Assembly (NCBI GenBank): GCA_040505895.1
Contig: JBEVXU010000012.1
Span: forward strand, 124,001 to 188,000
Length of the DNA stretch: 64,000 nucleotides
Direction of reading: 5' to 3'
Origin: Vondammii sp040505895
GTDB lineage: Bacteria; Pseudomonadota; Gammaproteobacteria; Chromatiales; Chromatiaceae
Made by a program: the position numbers and the translations under genes. Positions within the stretch are counted from its first letter, which is position 1. Each line of letters begins with the position of its first letter. Shown here in pieces: positions 42,362 to 50,436 of this stretch. The notes beneath the pieces were generated by a model, which worked only from the letters and a program-made list of their open reading frames with translations, did no database searches and was not told the origin of the DNA.

Positions 42362-42598
42362 CCTAGAATCCTCAGTTGGACAGGGTGGAAAGTGCACTTG
42401 CGGTGGTGCAGTACAAGGCACAACGACGCGGAATAATTGTTCTATTCCAAGGAGTTGTAACGCCGTAATGCACCGCCACAAGTGTGCTATCCACCCTGTA
42501 GCGTAATTCACCCCGAGGGTGAAATAGGTAATCGCAGTCAATGCAATTAAAATCAATGCATTGCCCATAGAATGGAGCGGTCAACTGAGGATTCTAGG
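42362..42598. mobile_element. 237-bp MITE-like element, copy 2, with ATGAT target duplication
   Basis: Ends are CCTAGAATCCTCAGTTG and its exact reverse complement apart from internal drift (CAACTGAGGATTCTAGG), so the terminal inverted repeat is 17 bp. Flanks carry the 5-bp direct repeat ATGAT (42357-42361 and 42599-42603). Same length and layout as the copy at 35107-35343, same orientation. No transposase within. Confidence 0.87.
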
Positions 42599-42614
42599 AT
42601 GATGCTCTGAATAG

Positions 42615-45188
42615 CTATCGGTCAAATACCAAGACACCCTCTTTGGCATCGACGTACACCTTATCACCACTACTGAAACGGCCTGCCAGAATCTCCTGAG
42701 CCAAGGGATTTTCAAGCTGTTGACGAATAGCCCGTTTCAAAGGTCTGGCACCATAAACCGGATCGAACCCTGCCTCACCCAGTAGATCAAGGGCGGATTC
42801 CGACAGCTCCAGTCCGATGTCATGATCTTCCAGCCGCTTCTGAAGGTAGTTGATCTGTATGGCGCTGATAGCTCGAATCTGCTCGCGCCCGAGGGGATGG
42901 AATACCACCATCTCATCGACACGGTTGATAAACTCAGGACGGAAGTGACTACTCACCACCTCCATCACCGCACTCTTCATCGAATCATAGTCATCTTCAT
43001 TAGCCATATTCTGAATTAGGTCGGAAGCGAGGTTTGAGGTCATAACGATCACCGTATTGCGAAAGTCGACGGTGCGCCCCTGACCATCGGTGAGGCGGCC
43101 ATCATCCAGCACCTGCAGAAGGACATTGAATACGTCCGGGTGAGCTTTCTCCACCTCATCAAGGAGTATCACTGAGTAGGGACGACGACGTACCGCCTCG
43201 GTGAGATAACCACCCTCCTCGTAACCGACATAGCCGGGAGGAGCACCTATAAGACGTGCCACCGAGTGTCTCTCCATAAACTCCGACATATCAATGCGGA
43301 TCATTGCCTCCTCAGTATCAAAGAGGAAGTCGGCCAACGCTTTGCACAGCTCGGTCTTGCCCACACCGGTGGGACCAAGAAAGAGGAAGGAACCATTGGG
43401 CTGGTCCGGGTCGGCAAGGCCTGCACGGGAACGACGAATGGCATCTGAGACGGCGGACAGTGCCTCGCCCTGCCCTACCACACGTTTGCCCAACTCATCC
43501 TCCATGCGCAGCAGTTTTTCCCGATCACCCTCCAGCATCTTACTGACAGGGATACCGGTCCAGCGGGCAACCACCTCGGCAATCTCCTCATCAGTGACCT
43601 TGTTGCGCAGCAGTTGCATCTCCCGGGTCTCTGCCTGAGCCGCCACCTCCAGCTGTTTTTCCAGCTCAGGGATGCGTCCATACTGCAGCTCTGACATACG
43701 GGTGAGATCACCCGCTCGGCGCGCTGTCTCCATATCGAGGCGTACCCGCTCCAGCTCCTCCCTGACGTGAGCAGCGCCCTGAAGTGCGGCCTTTTCAGAC
43801 TTCCACACCTCTTCCAGATCGGAGAACTCCCGCTCCAGCTTGTCGATCTCCGCTTCCAGATCGGCGAGACGTTTTCTGGAGGAGGCATCAGACTCTTTCT
43901 TCAGCGCCTCACGCTCTATCTTGAGCTGGATCAGGCGCCGCTCCATACGATCCATCTCTTCCGGCAGAGAGTCGATCTCCATGCGGATCAGCGAGCCCGC
44001 TTCGTCCATCAGGTCAATCGCCTTATCCGGCAACTGACGATCGGCAATGTAGCGGTGCGAGAGGGTCGCAGCGGCAATAATGGCGGGATCGGTGATATCC
44101 ACCCCATGATGCAGCTCGTAACGCTCCTTCAAGCCGCGCAGAATGGCGATGGTATCCTCAACAGTCGGCTCTTCCACCAGTACCTTCTGGAAACGCCGCT
44201 CCAGAGCAGCATCCTTCTCCACGTACTGACGATACTCATCGAGGGTGGTGGCACCAACGCAGTGCAGCTCACCCCGGGCCAGGGCGGGCTTGAGCATATT
44301 ACCGGCATCCATCGCACCCTCCGCCTTGCCGGCGCCGACCATGGTATGCAGTTCATCGATAAAGAGGATGACCTGACCCTCCTGTTTGGAGAGATCATTG
44401 AGCACCGCCTTCAACCGCTCCTCGAACTCACCGCGAAACTTGGCCCCTGCAATCAGGGCACCCATATCGAGTGAGAGCAGGCGTTTTTTCTTCAACCCTT
44501 CAGGCACTTCGTTATTAATAATGCGTTGTGCCAACCCCTCTGCGATGGCGGTTTTACCAACACCCGGTTCACCGATCAGCACAGGATTGTTCTTGGTACG
44601 CCGCTGCAGTACCTGGATGGTACGGCGTATCTCATCGTCACGACCGATCACCGGATCAAGCTTGCCCTGCTCCGCTCGGGTGGTGAGATCGACAGTGTAC
44701 TTCTCCAACGCCTGGCGCTGATCCTCGGCATTGGGATCATTCACCTGCTGTCCGCCACGCAGAGTATCAATCACCTTCTCAAGAGGCGCTTTGGCAGCGC
44801 CTGCCTTACGCATCAACTCCCCAAGCTCACCCCTGTCTTCTGCAGCAGCAAGGACAAACAGCTCACTGGAGATATACTGATCCTTGCGCTTTTGTGCCAG
44901 CTTGTCGGTCTGGTTGAGAAGGCGTCCAAGATCATTTGAAACGTGCAAATCACCCGAGCCTCCCTCAACGCTTGAGAGACGATCAAGCGTATCGCCAAGA
45001 CCAGAGCGAAGCTGATTGACATTGACATCAGCCTGGGCCAGCAGGTGACGCACCGTGCTCCCCTCCTGGTCCAGCAAAGCGCTCATCAGGTGAGCAGGCT
45101 CGATAAATTGGTGATCGCGCCCCACCGCCAGGCTCTGGGCATCGGCAAGGGCCATCTGAAATTTGCTTGTCAATTTGTCCATTCTCAT
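42615..45188 (-). CDS. clpB: ClpB disaggregase chaperone
   Basis: 857 residues, full length. N-terminal domain (KFQMALADAQSLAVGRDHQF), AAA+ 1 with Walker A GEPGVGKT and Walker B VILFIDELHTMVGAG, the long coiled M-domain (EEMDRMERRLIQLKIEREAL), AAA+ 2 with GPTGVGKTELCKALADFLF and VILLDEVEKAHPDVFNVLL, then the C-terminal small domain. It rescues aggregated proteins with DnaK. The first ATG has GGAG 8 bases ahead. A sigma-32 promoter lies upstream (45225-45251), matching its usual heat-shock control. Confidence 0.97.
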   Translation of the reverse strand: MRMDKLTSKFQMALADAQSLAVGRDHQFIEPAHLMSALLDQEGSTVRHLLAQADVNVNQLRSGLGDTLDRLSSVEGGSGDLHVSNDLGRLLNQTDKLAQKRKDQYISSELFVLAAAEDRGELGELMRKAGAAKAPLEKVIDTLRGGQQVNDPNAEDQRQALEKYTVDLTTRAEQGKLDPVIGRDDEIRRTIQVLQRRTKNNPVLIGEPGVGKTAIAEGLAQRIINNEVPEGLKKKRLLSLDMGALIAGAKFRGEFEERLKAVLNDLSKQEGQVILFIDELHTMVGAGKAEGAMDAGNMLKPALARGELHCVGATTLDEYRQYVEKDAALERRFQKVLVEEPTVEDTIAILRGLKERYELHHGVDITDPAIIAAATLSHRYIADRQLPDKAIDLMDEAGSLIRMEIDSLPEEMDRMERRLIQLKIEREALKKESDASSRKRLADLEAEIDKLEREFSDLEEVWKSEKAALQGAAHVREELERVRLDMETARRAGDLTRMSELQYGRIPELEKQLEVAAQAETREMQLLRNKVTDEEIAEVVARWTGIPVSKMLEGDREKLLRMEDELGKRVVGQGEALSAVSDAIRRSRAGLADPDQPNGSFLFLGPTGVGKTELCKALADFLFDTEEAMIRIDMSEFMERHSVARLIGAPPGYVGYEEGGYLTEAVRRRPYSVILLDEVEKAHPDVFNVLLQVLDDGRLTDGQGRTVDFRNTVIVMTSNLASDLIQNMANEDDYDSMKSAVMEVVSSHFRPEFINRVDEMVVFHPLGREQIRAISAIQINYLQKRLEDHDIGLELSESALDLLGEAGFDPVYGARPLKRAIRQQLENPLAQEILAGRFSSGDKVYVDAKEGVLVFDR

Positions 45189-45224
45189 GGAAACAACTCC
45201 GTATTCTCTAAAGTTGTAGATGAG

Positions 45225-45251
45225 ATGGGGGAGAGACGTGAAAATTCAATA
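45225..45251 (-). promoter_or_regulatory. Sigma-32 heat-shock promoter of clpB
   Basis: On the minus strand, ATTGAATTT (complement near 45245-45251) and CCCCATCT (complement near 45223-45230) are separated by about 13 bases, matching the sigma-32 consensus CTTGAAA - CCCCATnT. It is about 37 bases upstream of the clpB ATG. Confidence 0.7.
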
Positions 45252-45263
45252 GACGAAAAAAGC

Positions 45264-45367
45264 AGGACGCTGGGACCGCAGAGTAGACGCTGAGGTCGCA
45301 GAGAAAATCTCTGATTTTCAATGGATAACCTCTGTGTACTCTGCTTTCCTTTGCGACCTCAGCGTCC
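45264..45367. repeat. Inverted repeat of GACGCTGAGGTCGCA type
   Basis: GACGCTGAGGTCGCA (45286-45300) recurs in inverted form as TGCGACCTCAGCGTC (45352-45366), a perfect 15-bp match. An imperfect extra copy, GGACGCTGGGACCGCAGAG, starts at 45265. It is similar in style to the CACAGAG/TCTCTGCG repeats at 2.6-2.8 kb. It lies between plsC-like and the clpB promoter. Confidence 0.6.
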
Positions 45368-45374
45368 AAAAAAC

Positions 45375-46079
45375 CTATTTCTGACCGGAGACCGGTGCTC
45401 CATCAAGAATCTGCTGCACCTGTTCCAGCAACTCCTTGTATTCGTACTGAGTGGAATCGATTGGAGGGAAGGCCTTTATCTGTGCCTGGCTACGCAACAC
45501 TACACCAGCGACGACACCACCCTCGCCACGAATACCACTGATACGCAGGGGAAGAATGGGAGCACCTGTCATCTGTGCCAAGCGCACAGCACCTGCCTTG
45601 ATTTTGCGTGGCGGGTCACTGTCGAGATGAATTTTCCCATGGGGAAAGAGCGCCACCACATGCCCCTCCTTGAGAGATCGTAGAGCATCACGTAACGCCT
45701 GTTCAGGCTTGCGTTCACGGTCAACCGGAATACATTTCACCGCTTTGAACAGCCATGTGAGACCAAAGCGCTGATACTCCTCCCGTGCGATCAAAAAACG
45801 CAATGGCCGTCGTGCTGATGCAATCAGCAGCATGGGATCAAGACCGGAGACATGGTTGGCGACAACGATGGCCGGACCGGTTTTCGGCAGGCGCAGGCCG
45901 GTCACATTGAGGCAGTGATAACGGTAGCAGAAAAGGCGATTGAAACCATCGATCCGGTTCATCCAGCCCTTGCCCCAATCTACCCTGTTGGCGCGGTCAC
46001 ACGCCTGCAGTAGCCGACGAAGCTGCCACAACAGCAGCAGCGCAACAGCGAGACCAAATAGTAGAGGGAGATTATCCAT
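45375..46079 (-). CDS. Lysophospholipid acyltransferase, PlsC family
   Basis: 234 residues. An N-terminal hydrophobic helix (LPLLFGLAVALLLLWQL) anchors it to the inner membrane. Acyltransferase motifs: AIVVANHVSGLDPMLLI (NHxxxxD), CIPVDRERK (substrate site), HVVALFPHGKIHLDS (the usual FPEG-type motif, here FPHG) and APILPLRISGIRG. It probably acylates lysophosphatidic acid or a related acceptor. Neighbours are clpB and, beyond a REP element, def. Assignment to plsC itself is uncertain because the FPEG Glu is His. Confidence 0.8.
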   Translation of the reverse strand: MDNLPLLFGLAVALLLLWQLRRLLQACDRANRVDWGKGWMNRIDGFNRLFCYRYHCLNVTGLRLPKTGPAIVVANHVSGLDPMLLIASARRPLRFLIAREEYQRFGLTWLFKAVKCIPVDRERKPEQALRDALRSLKEGHVVALFPHGKIHLDSDPPRKIKAGAVRLAQMTGAPILPLRISGIRGEGGVVAGVVLRSQAQIKAFPPIDSTQYEYKELLEQVQQILDGAPVSGQK

Positions 46080-46165
46080 GATGGATCAGAGAGTGATTAG
46101 CCGGAAACGAACGCGAATAGACGAAAATATTTGGCCGGCTATACATTACTATTCTGGAACAGGGT

Positions 46166-46229
46166 GTAGGAGCAAACTTGTTCGCGAAGAACGCACCACG
46201 GAGCTGGTCGCGAACAAGTTCACTCCTAC
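46166..46229. repeat. REP-like palindrome
   Basis: GTAGGAGCAAACTTGTTCGCGA and TCGCGAACAAGTTCACTCCTAC are near-perfect inverted arms around about 20 bases. Located between def and the plsC-like gene. Same family as 40695-40755. Confidence 0.75.
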
Positions 46230-46246
46230 TCACGCAGTTACACTCT

Positions 46247-46774
46247 TTAATCCTTGCCGCCTTTCTTCCCTTTCTGGTACACCTTACGGCGGAACAGGTC
46301 GGTTCGACGACTGACCACACGGTCGAGAAAGAGCATACCGTCGAGGTGATCCAGTTCATGCTGTACTGCACGTGCCTCGAACCCCTCCATCTCATACTCC
46401 AGATGCTCTCCCCAGGGATCTTTTGCCTCCAGCTTGATCTGGGTGGCGCGGATCACATTACCGGTGTAATCGGGCACTGACAAACACCCTTCACGCCCCA
46501 TCTCATAACCGTTCCATTCGGTGATCTCCGGATTTATCAGCACCATATAGCCGTGGTTTGGTACTGGTTTGCGAGTATTGGAGACATCGACGATAGCGAT
46601 ACGTTGGAAATGGCCCACCTGTGGTGCGGCGATACCGACTGCTCCGGGACCCGCCAGGCGGGTCTCTTCCAGATCATCGATAAAAGCACGCAAGGCGTCA
46701 TCGAACAGCTCTACGGCAGCCGACTCCTGCTTCAGCCGAAGGTCGGGAATTTTTAGAATTTCTAGCAACGCCAT
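46247..46774 (-). CDS. def: Peptide deformylase
   Basis: 175 residues. The three family motifs are present: GAVGIAAPQVG (usual G-x-G-x-A-A-x-Q), EGCLSVPDYTG and VQHELDHLDGMLFLD with the metal-binding H-E-x-x-H. It removes the formyl group from nascent proteins. It is smaller-effect on genes around: it follows the GcvR-like gene by two bases, and is not next to fmt, so it may be a secondary copy. Start ATG at 46774. Confidence 0.93.
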   Translation of the reverse strand: MALLEILKIPDLRLKQESAAVELFDDALRAFIDDLEETRLAGPGAVGIAAPQVGHFQRIAIVDVSNTRKPVPNHGYMVLINPEITEWNGYEMGREGCLSVPDYTGNVIRATQIKLEAKDPWGEHLEYEMEGFEARAVQHELDHLDGMLFLDRVVSRRTDLFRRKVYQKGKKGGKD

Positions 46775-46776
46775 GA

Positions 46777-47283
46777 TCAGCCGATCAGCATTTCAATAGG
46801 CGAGACAGAGGCGTCGATATCACCGAGACTCGCGACAGCCTCTTCAAGACGTTCCAGCGGTGAATCGCTATAGCCTTGGATATGCATGATATAGAGGGGG
46901 TGCTCTTCGGAACCTGCGACATCCGACTCCAGCTCAAGAATATTGAAACCGGCCTCGGCCAGTACACCCGCCACCTGGGCGACAATACCGGCACGGTCGG
47001 CACCCGCCACCCGTACCTGGATATTAGGCACTTTATGCTGATGCAATCTACCGGAGATATCATCGACGTGCAGGTGTAAACCCATCTCTCCGACCACCGG
47101 TTCCAACGCCTGTGTCACGTCACCTTCACCGGAGACCATCAGCATGATGGTAAAGCTGTCCCCCAGACGTATCATTGAGGCTTCACCAAGATTCCAGCCA
47201 CAGTTGAACAACGCTGCCGTCACAGCTGCAACTATACCCGGTCGGTCTTCACCCACCAGGGTTAACATTTTCCAGTTACTCAT
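46777..47283 (-). CDS. ACT-domain regulator, GcvR-like
   Basis: 168 residues with two ACT domains. The first begins KMLTLVGEDRPGIVAAVTAA, the second VRVAGADRAGIVAQVAGVLA. This tandem-ACT layout is that of GcvR, which in E. coli antagonises GcvA to control glycine cleavage genes. No gcv genes are in the window, so the regulatory target here is unknown. It is between pgeF and def in a run of closely spaced minus-strand genes. Confidence 0.8.
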   Translation of the reverse strand: MSNWKMLTLVGEDRPGIVAAVTAALFNCGWNLGEASMIRLGDSFTIMLMVSGEGDVTQALEPVVGEMGLHLHVDDISGRLHQHKVPNIQVRVAGADRAGIVAQVAGVLAEAGFNILELESDVAGSEEHPLYIMHIQGYSDSPLERLEEAVASLGDIDASVSPIEMLIG

Positions 47284-47297
47284 AGCCTATCCACCGT

Positions 47298-48035
47298 TTA
47301 TGCAAACCAGATCAGCGACGCCATTCTGCCTGTCACACCATCACGGCGATAGGAGAAGAAATTATCACTGTCACTTACTGTACAGTAATCGCCACCGGCG
47401 ATGAAACCGGTCCTCCTGTTTTCCAGCCGTATACGGGCCAACTTATAGATATCGGCCTGCCAGTGTCCCGGCTTCCCTTTCTGAAAGGCCGCCTCGTTTT
47501 GCTGATCAATGGAGAGAAAACGCTCACGCACCTCTCCACCCACCTCAAAGCACTCAGGGCCAATGGCCGGACCCAACCACGCCAGTATAGACTCACCCGG
47601 TTCATCGAAGCGGTTGACGGCAGCCTCAATCACTCCCGCCGCCAGCCCCCGCCAACCGGCGTGGACAGCAGCCACTTTTGTGCCTGAACGATTACATAAC
47701 AACAGAGGAAGGCAGTCGGCAGTCATTACCGCACACACCTTGTCGGGCCTGTCACTAAAAGCGGCATCTGCTATTATCGGCAGGTCGCGCTCATTACTGT
47801 TGCACTCCGCAACCGCACAACCGTGAACCTGCTCCAACCAGAGAGGGTCAGCCGGCAGCCCCTGCTGCTGACGAAGCAGTGTGCGGTTGTTTGCGACCCG
47901 TTCCGGGTCATCGCCCACATGCGTTCCCAGATTGAGGCTCTCATAGGGAGCATGACTACAGCCTCCACGCCGGGTGGTGGTCAATGCCCGCACACGGGTG
48001 GGAGCCGGCCAATCGGGGACAATCACCTCAGCCAC
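47298..48035 (-). CDS. pgeF: Purine nucleoside phosphorylase / laccase-domain protein PgeF (YfiH)
   Basis: 245 residues of the DUF152/YfiH family, from a GTG. Conserved zinc-site blocks are visible: EQVHGCAV, AVMTADCLPLLLCN, VAAVHAGWRGLAAGVIEAA and IGPECFEVG. YfiH edits UDP-MurNAc intermediates in E. coli; relatives also show purine nucleoside phosphorylase activity. It overlaps the end of rluD by 8 bases, the same order as rluD-yfiH in E. coli. Confidence 0.92.
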   Translation of the reverse strand: MAEVIVPDWPAPTRVRALTTTRRGGCSHAPYESLNLGTHVGDDPERVANNRTLLRQQQGLPADPLWLEQVHGCAVAECNSNERDLPIIADAAFSDRPDKVCAVMTADCLPLLLCNRSGTKVAAVHAGWRGLAAGVIEAAVNRFDEPGESILAWLGPAIGPECFEVGGEVRERFLSIDQQNEAAFQKGKPGHWQADIYKLARIRLENRRTGFIAGGDYCTVSDSDNFFSYRRDGVTGRMASLIWFA

Positions 48036-48987
48036 TTGCCATATCCCGCTTCAATACCGCCAGCAGCTGCTCCATATCGTCCGGTAGAGGTGACTCCCAC
48101 TCCACCCACTCGCCGGTTGTTGGATGTGTCAGACCAAGGCGGCGTGCATGCAGCGCCTGGCGGCGAAAGCCCTTCAGTTCACTGCGTAGTGCATCTGTCA
48201 TGCCCCCAGGCATTCGCAAGCGCCCGGCGTAGACAGGATCACCGACGATTGGATAGCGGATATGAGCAAGATGAACACGAATCTGGTGGGTTCGTCCTGT
48301 CTCCAGCTGCACACGCAAATAGGTGTGCGCTTTGAATCGTTCGATCACACGATAGTGAGTCACCGCCGGCTTACCACTAAATACGACCGCCATGCGGGTA
48401 CGATGGATTGGATGGCGGCCAATGGGCTCATCCACTGTGCCGCCGGCAGTCATCACGCCGGTGACGATGGTGCGGTACTCCCGCTTGAAGGCCCGATCCT
48501 GCAGTTGCTCCACCAGAGAACGGTGAGCACCTGTAGTCCGCGCCACCACCAACAGACCACTGGTATCCTTGTCCAGTCGATGTACGATACCGGCCCGGGG
48601 TAGTTGCACCAGTTCCGGGTCATGATGAAGCAGTGCATTTTGCAGGGTGCCATCCGGGTTACCCGCAGCAGGATGCACCACCAGCCCCACTGGCTTATTG
48701 ACGACAAGAATCTGATCATCCTCGTAGACCAGATCCAGCGGAATGGCCTGCGGCCGACATTCAACCTGATCCTCTATCAGCGCATTCAGCTCCACCTGCT
48801 CACCACCTACCAGCTTATCCCTGGAGCGGTGGACAACACCATCCAGCGTGACCCGTTCCTGTTTGACCCACTGCTGCAGGCGACTACGAGAGAAATCGGG
48901 AAAGAGGATGGCTAATGCCTGATCAAGGCGCTTTCCCGCCAACTCCATACCCACCTTGGCGGTCAAATATCGATTTTTCTCAGTCAC
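48028..48987 (-). CDS. rluD: 23S rRNA pseudouridine synthase RluD
   Basis: 319 residues from a GTG. An N-terminal S4 domain (KRLDQALAILFPDFSRSRLQ) and the catalytic motif GIVHRLDKDTSGLLVVA with the active-site Asp are seen, followed by LETGRTHQIRVHLAHI. RluD makes pseudouridines 1911, 1915 and 1917 in helix 69. It is divergent from bamD and upstream of pgeF, the conserved gammaproteobacterial order. Confidence 0.96.
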   Translation of the reverse strand: MTEKNRYLTAKVGMELAGKRLDQALAILFPDFSRSRLQQWVKQERVTLDGVVHRSRDKLVGGEQVELNALIEDQVECRPQAIPLDLVYEDDQILVVNKPVGLVVHPAAGNPDGTLQNALLHHDPELVQLPRAGIVHRLDKDTSGLLVVARTTGAHRSLVEQLQDRAFKREYRTIVTGVMTAGGTVDEPIGRHPIHRTRMAVVFSGKPAVTHYRVIERFKAHTYLRVQLETGRTHQIRVHLAHIRYPIVGDPVYAGRLRMPGGMTDALRSELKGFRRQALHARRLGLTHPTTGEWVEWESPLPDDMEQLLAVLKRDMASG

Positions 48988-49169
48988 TCTGTTCGCCCAC
49001 TTGAATTAATCTTCGTATCCTAACAGAGAAGGCACGGTTCTTTCCTACCTGCACGGAACATTTGTCCTTCCGGTATGACCCTCTACAGAAGGAGGGAGGG
49101 AGTTTATGGGGGAGCAATAATTTAGGGTATACTTTGCTGATTCGTAGAGATAACCAAGGTTTTTCGTAG

Positions 49170-50006
49170 ATGATGGCAAATACCCGCTCCCTGACACTAC
49201 TGATGGCGCTATTTATCCTTTCCGGCTGCTCCCTGCTGCCTAAGGAAGAGGATAAAACCAAGGGCTGGAGTGCACAGAAGTTCTATAACGAAGCCTCTTC
49301 TGCAATGTCTGATGGTGACTATGACGCTGCCATCAAGTACTACGAAGGACTTGAATCACGGTTCCCGTTTGGCCGCTTTGCCATGCAGTCCCAGCTGGAT
49401 GTTGCCTACGCCTACTACAAGAACAGCGAGCCTGAATCAGCCATTGCTGCGGCCGACCGTTTCATCAAGTTGCACCCACGTAATCCTTACGTTGATTACA
49501 CCTTCTACCTCAAGGGCATCATCAACTTTAACCGTAACCTGACCTTTATCAACCGTTTCGTACCCACCGATACTTCTCAACGGGACCCCGGCTCAACTCT
49601 TGATGCTTTCAACGACTTTTCTGAACTGGTACGCAGGTTTCCGGGAAGCAAGTATGCGGAAGATTCACGCAAACGCATGGTCTACCTGCGAAACAATCTG
49701 GCCCGCCATGAGATACACGTCGCTCGCTACTACATGAAACGAGGCGCCTACCTTGCTGCGGCAAAACGCGGCATAACGGTAGTTGAGAAATACCAGCGTA
49801 CGCCCTCGGTGAAAGAGGCGATGACCATCATGATTGAGGCTTATGACAAACTTGGCCTGGAGCAGCTTTCAGCCGACACACGGCGAGTACTGGCCCTGAA
49901 TGAAGCGAAAGGGGTCATTTCACAACCTACAGCAGAAGAGCTCGGTGATGGCGACAAACCGCTGAGTCGGGCGGTATGGGATTACCTGGAGTTGGATAAG
50001 AACTGA
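49170..50006 (+). CDS. bamD: Outer-membrane assembly lipoprotein BamD
   Basis: 278 residues. Signal with lipobox LFILSGC-S, then TPR-like repeats: SAQKFYNEASSAMSDGDYDA, AIKYYEGLESRFPFGRFAMQ, SQLDVAYAYYKNSEPESAIA and the later KYAEDSRKRMVYLRNNLARH. BamD is the essential lipoprotein of the BAM complex that folds outer-membrane beta barrels. It is divergent from rluD, as in E. coli. The C-terminal part is slightly longer than in E. coli BamD (245 residues). Confidence 0.96.
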   Translation: MMANTRSLTLLMALFILSGCSLLPKEEDKTKGWSAQKFYNEASSAMSDGDYDAAIKYYEGLESRFPFGRFAMQSQLDVAYAYYKNSEPESAIAAADRFIKLHPRNPYVDYTFYLKGIINFNRNLTFINRFVPTDTSQRDPGSTLDAFNDFSELVRRFPGSKYAEDSRKRMVYLRNNLARHEIHVARYYMKRGAYLAAAKRGITVVEKYQRTPSVKEAMTIMIEAYDKLGLEQLSADTRRVLALNEAKGVISQPTAEELGDGDKPLSRAVWDYLELDKN

Positions 50007-50009
50007 ACT

Positions 50010-50070
50010 GTAGGTGTATTTCTCGAAGCGCGATGGGACATGCAATCGCGGCCCGAGAAACCGCGCCTAC
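50010..50070. repeat. REP-like palindrome between bamD and glnB
   Basis: GTAGGTGTATTTCTCGAAGC and GAGAAACCGCGCCTAC form an imperfect hairpin. It is related to 1771-1850 by the TTTCTCGAA and CGCGATG segments. It lies between convergent bamD and glnB and could serve as a shared terminator. Confidence 0.6.
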
Positions 50071-50078
50071 AAACTGTA

Positions 50079-50417
50079 TCAGATAGCTGACTCGTCCTCT
50101 TCACCGGTGCGAATACGTACCACCTTCTCCACAGAAGTGACAAAAATCTTACCATCGCCTATTTTTCCGGTACGGGCGGCGTTGGTTATCGCCTCGATAC
50201 ACTCATCAAGCTGAGCTTCGTTTATCACCACTTCGAGTTTTACCTTCGGGAGAAAGTCGACAACATACTCCGCGCCTCGATAAAGTTCAGTATGACCTTT
50301 CTGGCGTCCGAAGCCCTTCACCTCGCTGGCAGTCATACCGGTGATGCCGACGGCGGAGAGGGCCTCACGTACGTCATCAAGCTTGAATGGTTTAATAATC
50401 GCATCGACCTTTTTCAT
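50079..50417 (-). CDS. glnB: Nitrogen regulatory protein PII
   Basis: 112 residues, the standard PII length. Start MKKVDAIIKPFKLDDVREAL; T-loop GRQKGHTELYRGAEYVVDFL contains the uridylylation Tyr; the C-terminus has GKIGDGKIFVTSVEKVVRIR. It reports 2-oxoglutarate and energy state and controls GlnE/NtrB or an ammonium transporter. It is encoded just downstream of nadE (20 bases) rather than next to amtB, favouring GlnB over GlnK. Confidence 0.95.
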   Translation of the reverse strand: MKKVDAIIKPFKLDDVREALSAVGITGMTASEVKGFGRQKGHTELYRGAEYVVDFLPKVKLEVVINEAQLDECIEAITNAARTGKIGDGKIFVTSVEKVVRIRTGEEDESAI

Positions 50418-50436
50418 TCTTTAATCTGCTCCTGAG

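Noticed and set aside
43767..44939. Long plus-strand frames inside clpB, also many such frames in secD, sucCD and rluD
   Set aside because: They are antisense shadows of highly conserved genes with strong codon bias.
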